NCBI GenBank assembly: GCA_016190945.1
Contig: JACPPO010000059.1
Span: forward strand, 1 to 32,759
Direction: 5' to 3'
Source: Acidobacteriota bacterium
GTDB taxonomy: Bacteria; Acidobacteriota; Vicinamibacteria; Vicinamibacterales; UBA2999
DNA length: 32,759 nt
Shown here in pieces: positions 16,433-24,999 of this stretch (positions are counted from its first letter, which is position 1; every line of letters begins with the position of its first letter). The position numbers and the translations under genes are program-made. A model generated the notes under the pieces. It did no database searches and was not told the origin of the DNA. It saw only the letters and a program-made list of their open reading frames with translations.

Positions 16433-17419
16433 TTATTCCTGGCGCGCCTGGACCGGCTGATCGAGCCGCATGCCGAGGCTGAGCCCCATGCTGTGCAGGA
16501 TCTCCTTGATCTCATTGAGCGACTTCCGGCCGAAGTTCTTCGTTCGGAGCATCTCGGCTTCCGTCTTCTGCACCAGCTCGCGGATCGTGCGGATATTCGC
16601 GTTCTTCAGGCAGTTGTACGACCGCACTGACAGCTCGAGCTCCTCGACGCTCCTGTCCATGTTCTCGTTTGCCGTGGCGGAGCGCGGCTGATCGGCCGGC
16701 GCTTCCTGGGCCTGGTCCGATGCGTCCTCGAGGTTGACAAAGATGTTCAGGTGGTCGCGAATCAGCTTCGCGGCAAGCGACACGGCGTCTTGCGCGGTGA
16801 CCGACCCATTAGTCCAGACGTCGATGGTGAGCTTGTCGTAGTCGGTCGTCTGGCCGAGGCGCGCCGCCTCGACGAGATAGTTCACCTTCTTGACCGGCGA
16901 GTGCACCGAGTCCACCGGGATCCAGCCGATGCCGAAGTCCTCGTCGAAGTTCTTGTCCGCCGACACGTAGCCGCGGCCGCGCTTCATGCGCAGCTCCATG
17001 TGGAGCTTGCCGCCGACCGACACGGTGGCGATGTGCGCCTCCGGCTCCAGGATCTCCAAATCCGCGTCGCCCTCGATATCCTTGGCCCGCACGATCCCCG
17101 CCTTGTCGACCCGCAGGTGGAGCGTCTTGGCGTGATCGACGTGCAGCTTCAGTGGAATCTGCTTGAGATTGAGGATGATGTCAGTGGCATCCTCGACCAC
17201 GCCTGGGATCGGCGAAAACTCATGGAGAACGCCGTCGATCTTGACCGCGGTGATCGCCGCGCCTTCAATGGACGACAGCAGCACGCGGCGAACGGCGTTG
17301 CCGATCGTGGTGCCGAATCCGCGTTCAAAGGGCTGGGCGTAGAACCGTCCGAACCGATCGGTGAGAGTGTCGCGCTCGAACTCGAGCCGCTTCGGACGCT
17401 GAAAACCCTTCCAGAGCAT
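16433..17419 (-). CDS. rpoA: DNA-directed RNA polymerase subunit alpha
   Basis: 328 aa, the standard length. The alpha N-terminal domain, which dimerises and assembles the polymerase, contains [20 protein letters not shown] and [20 protein letters not shown]. The C-terminal domain, which contacts UP elements and activators, begins after a linker near residue 245 and contains [17 protein letters not shown] and [15 protein letters not shown], the helix-hairpin-helix. The ATG at 17417-17419 has an AAAGGA site 6 nt upstream, so the longer open frame to 17479 is not used. It lies between rpsD and rplQ as in most bacteria. The unusually wide 267-bp spacer from rpsD contains two repeat structures, so rpoA may have some separate expression control. 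Confidence 0.98.
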   Translation of the reverse strand: MLWKGFQRPKRLEFERDTLTDRFGRFYAQPFERGFGTTIGNAVRRVLLSSIEGAAITAVKIDGVLHEFSPIPGVVEDATDIILNLKQIPLKLHVDHAKTLHLRVDKAGIVRAKDIEGDADLEILEPEAHIATVSVGGKLHMELRMKRGRGYVSADKNFDEDFGIGWIPVDSVHSPVKKVNYLVEAARLGQTTDYDKLTIDVWTNGSVTAQDAVSLAAKLIRDHLNIFVNLEDASDQAQEAPADQPRSATANENMDRSVEELELSVRSYNCLKNANIRTIRELVQKTEAEMLRTKNFGRKSLNEIKEILHSMGLSLGMRLDQPVQARQE

Positions 17420-17438
17420 AGCGTGTCCTTTCGCCAAA

Positions 17439-17598
17439 GCACCCCACCGCACAGGCGTGCGCGTCGGGGGCCCCGCCAACGGGCCGGCAGCTCCGGCCTC
17501 CAGACCTGCATGTCACCGGCACCCCACCGCGCGAGCGTGCGCGGCGGAGACCCGCCAGTTCCCGCCGGCCTCCCGCCGCAGGTCCGTAAGGCTGCGGG
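17439..17598. repeat. Two imperfect direct repeats offset by exactly 80 bp
   Basis: The sequence from 17439 recurs from 17519. GCACCCCACCGC is identical in both copies, followed by GCGTGCGCG and a CCCGCCA segment with a few differences; similarity fades after about 40 bp of each 80-bp unit. The GC-rich units could also fold into hairpins on the mRNA. They fill the spacer immediately upstream of the rpoA ribosome site. Confidence 0.65.
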
Positions 17599-17614
17599 CC
17601 GACGGGTGCGATTC

Positions 17615-17688
17615 AGCTGGTAGTTGGTACTTGGTAGTCGGTAGCCGGTCGCTCCAAACCACCGCCTAACGGCTGCCAACTACCAGCT
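17615..17688. repeat. Heptamer palindrome A (TGGTAGT type), rpsD-rpoA spacer
   Basis: From 17618 the plus strand reads in heptamers TGGTAGT, TGGTACT, TGGTAGT, CGGTAGC, CGGTCGC, then returns in complement-like units ending TGCCAAC, TACCAGC. The outer 13 bp (17615-17627 and 17676-17688) pair perfectly, with further imperfect pairing inside. The right arm runs into the rpsD stop codon (17687-17689), so on the mRNA the hairpin begins at the stop. Confidence 0.8.
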
Positions 17689-18316
17689 ATTTCGAATACA
17701 ACTCAACGATCAGCTGTTCCTGCACCGGCAGGTTGATCTGCTCGCGCGTCGGGATCGAGCCGACCTTGGCCGACATTGCCTCGACGTCGAACTGCAGCCA
17801 CTCAGGAACGCCGCGGCCCTTCACTTCCTCCAGCGCGTGGAGAATCGAGGCGTTCTTCCGGCTGCTCTGCCGCACCGCGACGACATCGCCCGGCTTCACC
17901 GAGCATGACGGAATGTCGACCTTGCGGCCGTTCACCGTGAAGTGGCCGTGCCGCACGAGCTGCCGCGCCTGTGGCCGCGATGTCGCGAAGCCCAGACGAT
18001 ACGTCACGCTATCAAGCCGCCGTTCGAGCAGCTGCAGGAGCGTCTCACCCGTGATCCCGCGCGTGCGCTCGGCCTGCTCGAAGTAGCGTCGGAACTGGTC
18101 CTCGAGGACGCCGTACATACGTTTGACCTTCTGCTTCTCGCGCAGCTGCACGCCGTAGCCGGCCATCTTCGATTTCCGCGTCTTCCCATGCTGACCAGGG
18201 GCGAAGTTACGCTTCTCGATTCCGCACTTCTCGGTGTAACAGCGCTCGCCCTTAAGGAACAGCTTCATCCCCTCGCGGCGGCACAGCCGGCAGACCGGTC
18301 CGATGTATCGAGCCAT
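17687..18316 (-). CDS. rpsD: Ribosomal protein uS4
   Basis: 209 aa (E. coli 205-206). S4 is a primary 16S rRNA binder that nucleates 30S assembly. Residues Cys9, Cys12, Cys26 and Cys31 form a zinc site, marking the zinc-containing form of S4. The S4 RNA-binding domain is clear in [15 protein letters not shown] and [20 protein letters not shown]. In many bacteria S4 represses its own operon through a pseudoknot near the rpsM start; I do not see that structure here. The ATG at 18314-18316 begins the conserved [16 protein letters not shown]. It is placed between rpsK and rpoA, as is usual. Confidence 0.98.
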   Translation of the reverse strand: MARYIGPVCRLCRREGMKLFLKGERCYTEKCGIEKRNFAPGQHGKTRKSKMAGYGVQLREKQKVKRMYGVLEDQFRRYFEQAERTRGITGETLLQLLERRLDSVTYRLGFATSRPQARQLVRHGHFTVNGRKVDIPSCSVKPGDVVAVRQSSRKNASILHALEEVKGRGVPEWLQFDVEAMSAKVGSIPTREQINLPVQEQLIVELYSK

Positions 18317-18344
18317 TAATGCAATCCTCTCCGCTCTATCTACC

Positions 18345-18365
18345 GGAACGACTCAACGTCGTTCC
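18345..18365. other. Perfect 8-bp stem-loop at the rpsK stop codon
   Basis: GGAACGAC (18345-18352) and GTCGTTCC (18358-18365) are exact reverse complements around a 5-nt loop. On the mRNA the stem starts with the last base of the rpsK TAG codon and ends about 28 nt before the rpsD start, leaving the GGAGAGG ribosome site outside. It is one of several stems that start on a stop codon in this operon. Confidence 0.65.
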
Positions 18366-18808
18366 TAAACGCGACGACGCTTCGTGGGACGGCAGCCGTT
18401 GTGCGGAATCGGGGTGACGTCGCGAATCGACTTCACCTCGATGCCGACAGTCTGCAGCGCGCGGATCGCCGACTCGCGGCCCGAGCCAGGCCCCTTGACC
18501 CGCACTTCCACCGACCGCAGGCCGTAGGTCTTTGCCGCGTTGCCGGCATTCATGGCCGCCTGGGTCGCCGCGAACGGCGTCCCCTTCCGCGACCCCTTGA
18601 AGCCGATCCCGCCCGCGCTCGACCATGCAATCACGTTTCCCTCGGTATCGGTGATCGTGATGTGGGTGTTGTTGAACGAAGCGTGGATGTGCACGTAGCC
18701 GTGGTGCACCACGCGCTTCTCGCCCCGTTTCTTGAATGCCTTGCGGGGCGCCTTCTTGCCGCCCTCGCCTTTCTTCTCGGTTTCCGCCGTTGCGTCAGCT
18801 TTGGCCAT
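18365..18808 (-). CDS. rpsK: Ribosomal protein uS11
   Basis: 147 aa, about 18 longer than E. coli S11 because of a Lys/Ala/Glu-rich N-terminal extension (residues 1-30). The core is typical: [38 protein letters not shown] and the C-terminal [19 protein letters not shown]11 lies on the 30S platform and lines the mRNA exit region. The start ATG at 18806-18808 lies 3 nt after rpsM. An internal start would remove the extension but no better start is seen, so the extension is probably real. Confidence 0.97.
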   Translation of the reverse strand: MAKADATAETEKKGEGGKKAPRKAFKKRGEKRVVHHGYVHIHASFNNTHITITDTEGNVIAWSSAGGIGFKGSRKGTPFAATQAAMNAGNAAKTYGLRSVEVRVKGPGSGRESAIRALQTVGIEVKSIRDVTPIPHNGCRPTKRRRV

Positions 18809-18811
18809 TCG

Positions 18812-19189
18812 TTACACCGTCGTCTTTTTCTTCGCGATCGCACCCTTGCGCGGCCCCTTCCGGGTGCGCGCGTTGGTCCTGGTGCGCTGGCCGTGCACCG
18901 GCAGGTTCCGGCGATGCCGCAGGCCACGGTAGCAGCCGATCTCCATCATCCGCTTGATGTTCATGGAAATCTCCTTCCGGAGATCCCCCTCGACCCCGCC
19001 GACGTCCTCGAGCACGCGGCTGATCTTGCGGACGTCGTCTTCGGACAGGTCCTTCACGCGAATATCCCGGCTCACGCCCGCCGCGCCGAGGATGTCGTTG
19101 GACCGCTTCCGCCCGATGCCGTAGATATAGGTGAGGCCGACCTCGATCCGCTTCGCGCGCGGAAGGTCGACGCCCGCGATTCGTGCCAT
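18812..19189 (-). CDS. rpsM: Ribosomal protein uS13
   Basis: 125 aa, normal length. S13 sits in the 30S head and touches the P-site tRNA and the large subunit. [34 protein letters not shown], the glycine loop [16 protein letters not shown] and the basic tail [14 protein letters not shown] are diagnostic. The ATG at 19187-19189 lies 3 nt after the rpmJ stop. The order infA-rpmJ-rpsM-rpsK-rpsD-rpoA-rplQ is that of the classical alpha operon joined to spc. Confidence 0.98.
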   Translation of the reverse strand: MARIAGVDLPRAKRIEVGLTYIYGIGRKRSNDILGAAGVSRDIRVKDLSEDDVRKISRVLEDVGGVEGDLRKEISMNIKRMMEIGCYRGLRHRRNLPVHGQRTRTNARTRKGPRKGAIAKKKTTV

Positions 19190-19192
19190 CTC

Positions 19193-19306
19193 TTATCCCT
19201 GCCTCTGCTTGTGCTTCGCGTTCGTGCAGATGACCCGGACCACCCCGCGGCGACGGACGATCTTGCACTTGTCGCAAATCTTCTTCACTGACGCTCTGGC
19301 CTTCAT
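19193..19306 (-). CDS. rpmJ: Ribosomal protein bL36
   Basis: 37 aa, reading [20 protein letters not shown] and ending in NAKHKQRQG. Cys11, Cys14, Cys27 and His32 form the zinc knuckle of the metal-containing bL36 type. L36 binds 23S rRNA near the GTPase-associated region late in 50S assembly. The ATG at 19304-19306 follows the infA stop by 4 nt, and the stop TAA at 19193-19195 lies 3 nt before rpsM. The gene is short and easily missed. Confidence 0.96.
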   Translation of the reverse strand: MKARASVKKICDKCKIVRRRGVVRVICTNAKHKQRQG

Positions 19307-19310
19307 AACT

Positions 19311-19526
19311 CTACGCCTTCCTGATGATCCGGCCGCGCGTCAGATCCCGCGGCGTCAGCTCCACGACGACCCGGTCGCCGACCAGGAGCCGGATGAAATT
19401 CCTCTCGAGACCGCCGCCGATATGCGCCGTGATCCGACGGCTGCCGTCAACGTCCACCTGGTACAGCCCGCTCGGCAGCCGCGCTTCGACGATCCCTTCG
19501 ACCTGGCGCTCCGGCCGACCGGTCAC
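19311..19526 (-). CDS. infA: Translation initiation factor IF-1
   Basis: 71 aa, the usual IF-1 length, one OB fold. IF-1 blocks the A site of the 30S subunit during initiation. Core motifs are [40 protein letters not shown] and [16 protein letters not shown]. The start is GTG at 19524-19526, overlapping the map stop as GTGA; the frame stays open further upstream, but that part is the shadow of map and has no IF-1 similarity. The first residues (TGRPERQ) differ from the common MAKED-type start. Overlap with map implies coupled translation. Confidence 0.94.
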   Translation of the reverse strand: MTGRPERQVEGIVEARLPSGLYQVDVDGSRRITAHIGGGLERNFIRLLVGDRVVVELTPRDLTRGRIIRKA

Positions 19527-20320
19527 GTCCGAACGGCGGCGTTCACGAACTCCCGCGCTCTTGCGGTGTCGCTGTCGAGCAGCGTCAGAATCTCGCACCC
19601 GCCGCCCGTTACGACGACCGTGTGCTCGAAATGGGCCGACAGCGTGCCGTCGCGCGTCACGGCCGTCCACCCGTCTCCGAGGACCTTCACCGCCGCGTCA
19701 CCGAAATTCACCATCGGCTCGATTGCGAGCACCATGCCCTCCGAGAGGCGCGGCCCTCGACCCCCGGGACCGTAATTCGCGATCTGCGGCTCCTCGTGGA
19801 GCGAACTGCCTATCCCGTGACCGACGAACTCGCGCACCACCGAGAACCTGTGCGCCTCGACGTGCGCCTGCACGGCGGCGCCGATGTCCGACACCCGGGC
19901 GCCAGGCTTCACCGCGTCGATGCCCCGAAACAGCGCCTCCTCCGTCACGCGCAACAGTCTGTCCGCATCCGCCGATACGCGCCCGACCGGCACCGTTACG
20001 GCACAGTCGCCGTAGAATCCATCGAGCTTCGCGCCCAGGTCGACCGACAGCACGTCGCCCTCGACCAGCCGGCGCGGCGACGGAATCCCGTGGACCACCT
20101 GCTCGTTGACCGACGCGCACACGGTCGCTGGATATCCCTGATACCCCTTGAACGCCGGCTCGGCGCCCGCCACCCGCACCAGCGCCTCGGCGGACGCATC
20201 GATCTCTCGCGTCGTGACGCCAGGCGCGACCATGTGCCGCAGCTCAGCGAGAATCCGAGCGACGAGCTGATTGACCCGCCGGAGCTTCTCAATCTCGGCC
20301 TTCGATCGACACACGATCAT
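19523..20320 (-). CDS. map: Methionine aminopeptidase, type I
   Basis: 265 aa. It removes the initiator methionine from new proteins and needs two divalent metals. All five ligands of the pita-bread fold are present: Asp94, Asp105, His168 (in GHGIGSSLHEEP), Glu201 (IEPM) and Glu232 (AHFEHTV), plus the substrate-contacting His78. The family assignment is certain. The ATG at 20318-20320 overlaps the adk stop as ATGA, and the end overlaps infA as GTGA, so adk-map-infA form a tightly coupled block between secY and rpmJ. Confidence 0.97.
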   Translation of the reverse strand: MIVCRSKAEIEKLRRVNQLVARILAELRHMVAPGVTTREIDASAEALVRVAGAEPAFKGYQGYPATVCASVNEQVVHGIPSPRRLVEGDVLSVDLGAKLDGFYGDCAVTVPVGRVSADADRLLRVTEEALFRGIDAVKPGARVSDIGAAVQAHVEAHRFSVVREFVGHGIGSSLHEEPQIANYGPGGRGPRLSEGMVLAIEPMVNFGDAAVKVLGDGWTAVTRDGTLSAHFEHTVVVTGGGCEILTLLDSDTARAREFVNAAVRT

Positions 20321-21003
20321 CGCTCTGATAACCCCGGCGCAGCGCGCGCACCCTGCCCGGCCGCGTCGTCAATCGTCGCATCGAGGTCCCGCGCCACCCG
20401 GTCCGCCGGCTGCGCGCCGTTCACCGTGCGGAACGTCGGCCGTCCGCGATAGTAGTCCACGAGCGGCTTGGTCGTACGCGCGTGGACCCCGAGACGTTCG
20501 AGCACCACCTGCTCGCTGTCGTCGGCGCGCTGCACCAGCGTCCCCCCGCAGCGCCGGCACGTCGTCCCCGGCCCGTCGGCCGGCTCCGCGTTCGTTCCGC
20601 ACTTCGAGCAGACCAGGCGCCCCGCCAGTCGGCGCACCAGCTCCTCCTCGGGCACGACGATGTCGACGACGACGAGGGGGCCATTCCCCCGCTCTTCGAT
20701 GATGGCATCGAGCGAGCGCGCCTGCGACACGGTGCGTGGGAACCCATCCAGGACGAAGCCCGCGTCCGTGTCCGGCTGCGCCAGCCGCTCCCGCACGATC
20801 GCCACCATCGTCTCGTCGTCCACGAGCTCGCCGCGATCCATCTTCGCCTTGGCGACGAGCGCCACCGGCAGCTGGTCCTTCACGCCCTGGCGGAGAATAT
20901 CGCCCGTCGAAATCTTCGGCAGCCCGCGCTGCCGCGCGAACCGCTCGGCCTGAGTACCCTTGCCGGCGCCCGGGGCCCCCAACATGATGACGTTCAGTCC
21001 CAT
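20317..21003 (-). CDS. adk: Adenylate kinase with zinc-type LID
   Basis: 228 aa. It converts ATP and AMP to two ADP in the cytoplasm. The P-loop is GAPGAGKGTQ (9-18), the AMP-site motif STGDILR follows, and DGFPRT is the NMP-binding signature. The LID contains CSKCG and CRRCGG, a four-cysteine zinc site like that of Gram-positive adenylate kinases, in place of the His/Ser/Asp/Thr network of E. coli. The ATG at 21001-21003 lies 3 nt after secY. A second in-frame Met7 would cut into the first strand and is unlikely. Confidence 0.97.
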   Translation of the reverse strand: MGLNVIMLGAPGAGKGTQAERFARQRGLPKISTGDILRQGVKDQLPVALVAKAKMDRGELVDDETMVAIVRERLAQPDTDAGFVLDGFPRTVSQARSLDAIIEERGNGPLVVVDIVVPEEELVRRLAGRLVCSKCGTNAEPADGPGTTCRRCGGTLVQRADDSEQVVLERLGVHARTTKPLVDYYRGRPTFRTVNGAQPADRVARDLDATIDDAAGQGARAAPGLSER

Positions 21004-21006
21004 CGC

Positions 21007-22395
21007 CTACCCGCGGCGGCCCCTGATCCGCGTCTTCTTCATGAACCCGTCGTAATGCCGCATGATGAGCTGCGATTCCACCTGGTTCACGGTATCCATG
21101 GCGACGCCGACGACAATCAGGAGCGAGGTGCCGCCGAAGAAGAACGTGATGCCCACGCCCTGCGTCACCCACTGCGGCATCAGGGCGTCGAGCTGCTCGC
21201 CGATGAACGGAATCGGCGCGACCTTGAAGCCGGTCAGGAGAAACTCCGGCAGGATGGCGACGGCCGCCAGATACAAGGCGCCGACAAGTGTGATGCGCGC
21301 CAAAATCGTGTCGATGTGCTCCGCCGTGCGCTTCCCAGGCCGGATGCCGGGAATGAAGCCGCCGTACTTGCGCATGTTCTCGGCGACATCATCCGGGTTG
21401 AAGATGATCGCCGTGTAGAAGTAGCAGAAGAAGATGATGCCCGCGATATACAGCAGGTTGTAGAGCGGCATGCCGTACGCGAGCTGATCAGCGACCGCAC
21501 GTCCCCAGGTGCCGCTTTGGAACATCGTGGCGATCGTCGCCGGGAAGGCCAGAATGGACGAGGCGAAGATGACCGGGATGACGCCACCCGTATTGACCTT
21601 GAGCGGAATGTGCGTGCTCGAACCACCGTACTGCCGGCGCCCGACGACCCGCTTGGCGTACTGCACCGTGATGCGCCGGTGGCCGCGCTCGACGAAGATG
21701 ATCGCGCCGACGACCCCCACCATCATCACCACCAGGAACACGATGCGCAGCAGGCTGATCTGCCCGGTGCGCATCTGGTCGAACGTGGTCAGCACCGCCG
21801 AAGGCAGCCCGACGACGATCCCCGCGAAGATCAGGAGCGACATGCCGTTACCGATGCCGCGCTCGGTAATCTGCTCGCCCAGCCACATGATGAACATCGT
21901 CCCCGTGGTGAGCGTGAGGACGCACATGAACCTGAACCCCCAGCCCGGTTCGTACACGAGCGGAAGGCCGCCCGCGATTTGCGTCTGGCGCTCAAGAAAG
22001 AACGCAATGCCGAGCGACTGCACGAAGGCGAGCAACAGCGTCAGGTAGCGCGTGTACTGAGTGATCTTGCGGCGACCGAGCTCGCCTTCCTTCGAGATCC
22101 GCTCGAGCGTCGGCCAGACGACCGTCAGCAGTTGCAGGATGATCGACGAGCTGATATACGGCATGACGCCCAGCGCGAAAACCGTCACCTGCGAGAGATT
22201 TCCGCCCGAGAACATATCGTAGAGGCCGAACATCGTATTGCGCGTCTGCTCGGCCAGGATCGCGAGCGCTTCGGTGTTCACGCCCGGTGTGGGAATGTGG
22301 CTCCCAACGCGGTACACGCCGAGCATCGCGAGCATGAAGAGCACGCGATTGCGCAGGTCGGTGACCGCAAACAGATTCTTCAGCGCGTTATCCAT
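21007..22395 (-). CDS. secY: Protein translocase subunit SecY
   Basis: 462 aa with ten membrane helices. SecY forms the pore for Sec-dependent export and membrane insertion. The N-terminus contains RNRVLFMLAMLGVYRVGSHI, the plug region follows near MFSGGNLSQVTVFALGVMPY, then ISSSIILQLLTVVWP, and the basic cytosolic loop before helix 9-10 contains GGFIPGIRPGKRTAEH. The ATG at 22393-22395 is 2 nt after the rplO stop. It is in its usual position after rplO. The exported and outer-membrane proteins elsewhere in the window would need this channel. Confidence 0.98.
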   Translation of the reverse strand: MDNALKNLFAVTDLRNRVLFMLAMLGVYRVGSHIPTPGVNTEALAILAEQTRNTMFGLYDMFSGGNLSQVTVFALGVMPYISSSIILQLLTVVWPTLERISKEGELGRRKITQYTRYLTLLLAFVQSLGIAFFLERQTQIAGGLPLVYEPGWGFRFMCVLTLTTGTMFIMWLGEQITERGIGNGMSLLIFAGIVVGLPSAVLTTFDQMRTGQISLLRIVFLVVMMVGVVGAIIFVERGHRRITVQYAKRVVGRRQYGGSSTHIPLKVNTGGVIPVIFASSILAFPATIATMFQSGTWGRAVADQLAYGMPLYNLLYIAGIIFFCYFYTAIIFNPDDVAENMRKYGGFIPGIRPGKRTAEHIDTILARITLVGALYLAAVAILPEFLLTGFKVAPIPFIGEQLDALMPQWVTQGVGITFFFGGTSLLIVVGVAMDTVNQVESQLIMRHYDGFMKKTRIRGRRG

Positions 22396-22397
22396 CG

Positions 22398-22850
22398 TTA
22401 CGCCCCGCCAAGCACCTCGGTCGCGCCGCCGGCCGCGGCAATCTTCTCCGCCGCCTTGCCGCTGAACTTGTGCGCCCGCACCGTCAGCTTCTTCGCGATG
22501 TCGCCGCGCGCCAGCACCTTGATGGGCTGCCGGCTGCTGCGGATGACGCCCCGCTCGCGCAGCAGTTCCGGCGTGATGACGGCGCCGGCCTCGAAACGCT
22601 CGGCCAGCGTGTCGAGGTTCACCACCGCATACTCCATGCGAAACGGGTTGTGAAACCCGCGCTTCGGGATGCGGCGGTGGAGTGGCATCTGGCCGCCCTC
22701 GAAGCCGCGCTTGAACTTGAACCCCGACCGCGATTTTGCGCCCTTGTGGCCGCGGCCCGCCTGCGTGCCGGTGCCAGACCCGTGCCCGCGGCCCACGCGC
22801 TTCTTCGAGAACTTCGACCGGTCGGCCGGCTTCAGATTAGAAAGATCCAT
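22398..22850 (-). CDS. rplO: Ribosomal protein uL15
   Basis: 150 aa, normal length. L15 is a late 50S assembly protein with a long glycine/arginine-rich N-terminal extension that reaches into 23S rRNA. It is recognised by [37 protein letters not shown] and the C-terminal [17 protein letters not shown]. The ATG at 22848-22850 lies 5 nt after rpmD and starts the conserved MDLSNLKPA. It is placed between rpmD and secY as in the spc operon. Confidence 0.98.
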   Translation of the reverse strand: MDLSNLKPADRSKFSKKRVGRGHGSGTGTQAGRGHKGAKSRSGFKFKRGFEGGQMPLHRRIPKRGFHNPFRMEYAVVNLDTLAERFEAGAVITPELLRERGVIRSSRQPIKVLARGDIAKKLTVRAHKFSGKAAEKIAAAGGATEVLGGA

Positions 22851-22855
22851 CGTCG

Positions 22856-23062
22856 TTATTCCTGAACCGTCACCAGGTGACGGACCTTGTGAATCATGCC
22901 GCGGGTCTCGGGCGTGTCCAGCAGCTCCACGGTGTGGCGAATCCGGCGCAGGCCCATGCCTTCCACCGTCTTGCCTTGCGTCCTGTTGAAGCCGGTCGGG
23001 CTCCGGACCAGCGTGATCTTGAGCCGCTTCGGCGTCGCCTGCTTCGCAGTCTTCTTGGCCAT
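22856..23062 (-). CDS. rpmD: Ribosomal protein uL30
   Basis: 68 aa from the ATG at 23060-23062. [18 protein letters not shown], then [20 protein letters not shown] and [10 protein letters not shown] are characteristic. The last base of the rpsE stop is the first base of this ATG (TGATG), a common coupling arrangement. A GTG one codon upstream would add one residue. A short lysine-rich N-terminal extension ([11 protein letters not shown]) precedes the core, making it about 8 residues longer than E. coli L30. Confidence 0.96.
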   Translation of the reverse strand: MAKKTAKQATPKRLKITLVRSPTGFNRTQGKTVEGMGLRRIRHTVELLDTPETRGMIHKVRHLVTVQE

Positions 23063-23589
23063 CACTGCGCTCCGACGAGCTCGGCTTCTTCCTTGCCGCG
23101 GAACCGGGCCACCTGCACCGGATCCTTCAAGGCCATCAATCCGGAGAAGGTGGCGCGCACAACATTGTGCGGGTTGGCCGATCCCAGCGACTTCGTCAGC
23201 ACGTTCTGGATGCCGGCCGCCTCCACCACGGCGCGCACCGCGCCGCCCGCAATGAGGCCCGTCCCCTCCGGGGCCGGCTTCAGCAGCACGCTCCCGGACC
23301 CGAACTTCCCGATGACCTGATGCGGGATGGTCGTGCCCTTGAGCGGCACCCGGATCAGGTTCTTCTTGGCGGCCTCGATGCCTTTCTTAATCGCCGACGG
23401 CACTTCTTTCGCCTTGCCGACGCCGAAGCCCACAATGCCATGACCGCCGCCAACGACGACCAGCGCACTGAAGCTGAGGTTCTTGCCGCCCTTGACCACC
23501 TTGGTCACGCGGTTGATCGACACCACCGTGTCCTTGATTTCGAGCTGTGACGCGTCGACTTTCTCGCGATCGCGATTCATCATTGCCAC
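23062..23589 (-). CDS. rpsE: Ribosomal protein uS5
   Basis: 175 aa. S5 helps decoding fidelity and lies near the mRNA entry. The RNA-binding N-domain contains [40 protein letters not shown] and [21 protein letters not shown] keep the GTG at 23587-23589 as the start, because GGAG lies 7 nt before it but 13 nt before the alternative ATG at 23583; the difference is two residues. It begins 1 nt after the rplR stop and ends in a TGATG overlap with rpmD. Confidence 0.96.
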   Translation of the reverse strand: MAMMNRDREKVDASQLEIKDTVVSINRVTKVVKGGKNLSFSALVVVGGGHGIVGFGVGKAKEVPSAIKKGIEAAKKNLIRVPLKGTTIPHQVIGKFGSGSVLLKPAPEGTGLIAGGAVRAVVEAAGIQNVLTKSLGSANPHNVVRATFSGLMALKDPVQVARFRGKEEAELVGAQ

Positions 23590-23590
23590 G

Positions 23591-23965
23591 CTAAAACTCC
23601 AGACCTGCGTCGCGCGCCGCGTCGGCTACGGCCTTCACGCGCCCGTGATAAAGGAACCCGTTGCGATCGAACACCACCCGCGTGACGCCCTTTTCCAGCA
23701 GCCGCTGGGCGATGGACTTGCCGATCGCCTGGGCCCCGGCCACGTTGCTCCCCTTGGCCTGCTTCCCAAGCGCGCCCTTGACGGACGGCTCGACGCTCGA
23801 CGCCGAGGCAATCGTGCGGCCGGTCATGTCGTCGACGACCTGCACGTAGATGTGCGCGACGCTGCGGTACACGGTGAGGCGGGGGCGCCCCTCGGTGCCC
23901 AGCACGCGCTTCCGAATCCGGTGCTTGACCCGGTCCCGACGATCCTCTTTCGTCTTGATCCTCAT
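23591..23965 (-). CDS. rplR: Ribosomal protein uL18
   Basis: 124 aa. L18 binds 5S rRNA with L5 and builds the central protuberance. The basic N-terminus ([17 protein letters not shown]) precedes [20 protein letters not shown], and the C-terminal [20 protein letters not shown] is diagnostic. The ATG at 23963-23965 lies 2 nt after the rplF stop. Length and order (rplF-rplR-rpsE) are standard. Confidence 0.97.
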   Translation of the reverse strand: MRIKTKEDRRDRVKHRIRKRVLGTEGRPRLTVYRSVAHIYVQVVDDMTGRTIASASSVEPSVKGALGKQAKGSNVAGAQAIGKSIAQRLLEKGVTRVVFDRNGFLYHGRVKAVADAARDAGLEF

Positions 23966-23967
23966 CG

Positions 23968-24504
23968 CTAGGCTCCGGTCTTTCCAACCTTCTTCTTCAG
24001 TACTTCACCCGTGTACCGCACGCCCTTCTGCTTGTACGGGTCGGGCTTGCGCATCTGGCGGATGTTCGCAGCGACCTGGCCGACCATCTGGCGGTCAGCG
24101 CCGGTGACGGTAATGTGTGTCTGTTTCTCGATCGCGATGTCGATTCCGTTCGGGATGTCGAGCACGATCGGGTGTGAGTACCCGAGCGCGAAGTGCACCT
24201 GCTGACCCTTCAGCTCCGCGCGGTAACCGATGCCGACGACGTCCAGTTCCTTCTTGAAGCCTTCAGCCACGCCGTTGACGGCGTTGGCGACCAGACTGCG
24301 CGCCAGACCGTGGAATTTCCGCAGCTCGTTGTCGTCGCGCTGCAGCCTGGCGACGAGCGTGCCCTTCTCCAGCGCGAACACAATGCCGGGCGGCAGCGCC
24401 TGCCGCAGCGTGCCCTTCGGGCCCTGAACTTCGACCGCATCGGGGCCGACCTTCACGGTCACGCCCTTCGGAATCTGGATCGGCTTCTTACCAATTCGAG
24501 ACAT
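23968..24504 (-). CDS. rplF: Ribosomal protein uL6
   Basis: 178 aa, normal. L6 lies near the sarcin-ricin loop at the factor-binding site. The sequence begins [19 protein letters not shown] and carries the duplicated L6 fold, with the C-terminal signature [20 protein letters not shown]. The true start is the ATG at 24502-24504, with an AAGG site 6 nt upstream. The open frame continues to 24582, but that stretch is the heptamer palindrome in the spacer and translates to an implausible leader. This is one of the genes whose 5' flank is a long stem-loop. Confidence 0.97.
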   Translation of the reverse strand: MSRIGKKPIQIPKGVTVKVGPDAVEVQGPKGTLRQALPPGIVFALEKGTLVARLQRDDNELRKFHGLARSLVANAVNGVAEGFKKELDVVGIGYRAELKGQQVHFALGYSHPIVLDIPNGIDIAIEKQTHITVTGADRQMVGQVAANIRQMRKPDPYKQKGVRYTGEVLKKKVGKTGA

Positions 24505-24517
24505 ATTGAACCTTGTC

Positions 24518-24575
24518 GGCTTTGGGCCTTGGACCTTGGGCTTTGGCCAAAGCCAAAAGCCCGAAGCCAGAAGCC
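24518..24575. repeat. Heptamer palindrome B (GGCTTTG type), rpsH-rplF spacer
   Basis: The plus strand reads GGCTTTG, GGCCTTG, GACCTTG, GGCTTTG, GCCAAAG, CCAAAAG, CCCGAAG, CCAGAAG, CC. The 16-bp centre (24539-24554) is a perfect palindrome. On the mRNA the two halves can pair over about 29 positions, with roughly four mismatches and three wobble pairs counted by hand. It starts directly after the rpsH TAG codon and stops 13 nt before the rplF ATG, leaving only the AAGG ribosome site outside. Confidence 0.88.
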
Positions 24576-24989
24576 CTACCACACATTACAGAGCACTTCC
24601 CCGCCCACTCCCGCCTTGCGAGCGGCCCGGCCCGTCATTACGCCGCGCGAGGTCGTCAGGATGTTCGTTCCCAGTCCGCCGAGCACCGCGGGCACGTCTT
24701 CGACACCGAGGTAGACGCGCCGGCCGGGTCGGCTGATCCGCTGGATCCCGCTGATGACCTTTTCGCCACGCGGCCCGTATTTCAGAAACACGCGGATCAC
24801 CTGACGCGGGCGGCGTCCCGGCTTGTCCGCCGGCTCCTCGATGAGCCGGAAGCCCTGGATGTAGCCCTCATCCTGGAGGATCCGCGCGATCTCCGCCTTC
24901 AGCTTACTGGCGGGCATGTCGACACGCGTGTGCTCGGCTGACACCGCATTGCGAATGCGCGTGAGCATGTCGGAAATCGGATCGGTCAT
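24576..24989 (-). CDS. rpsH: Ribosomal protein uS8
   Basis: 137 aa. S8 is a primary 16S binder in the 30S body; in E. coli it also represses the spc operon. The N-terminus [15 protein letters not shown] and the C-terminal [20 protein letters not shown] and GGEVLCNVW are diagnostic. I see no copy of the S8-binding helix near rplE. The ATG at 24987-24989 lies 10 nt after rpsN. The TAG stop is immediately followed on the mRNA by heptamer palindrome B. Confidence 0.97.
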   Translation of the reverse strand: MTDPISDMLTRIRNAVSAEHTRVDMPASKLKAEIARILQDEGYIQGFRLIEEPADKPGRRPRQVIRVFLKYGPRGEKVISGIQRISRPGRRVYLGVEDVPAVLGGLGTNILTTSRGVMTGRAARKAGVGGEVLCNVW

Positions 24990-24999
24990 ATCTGTATCC

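Noticed and set aside
19187-19310. S4-binding pseudoknot in front of rpsM
   Set aside because: The rpmJ-rpsM and infA-rpmJ gaps are only 3-4 nt, and no nested stems could be seen by eye.
20482-22653. Open frame of 723 codons on the plus strand
   Set aside because: It lies antisense to secY, adk and rplO, which are certain. The product is His/Arg/Asp-rich with no motif, as expected from the complement of GC-biased codons.
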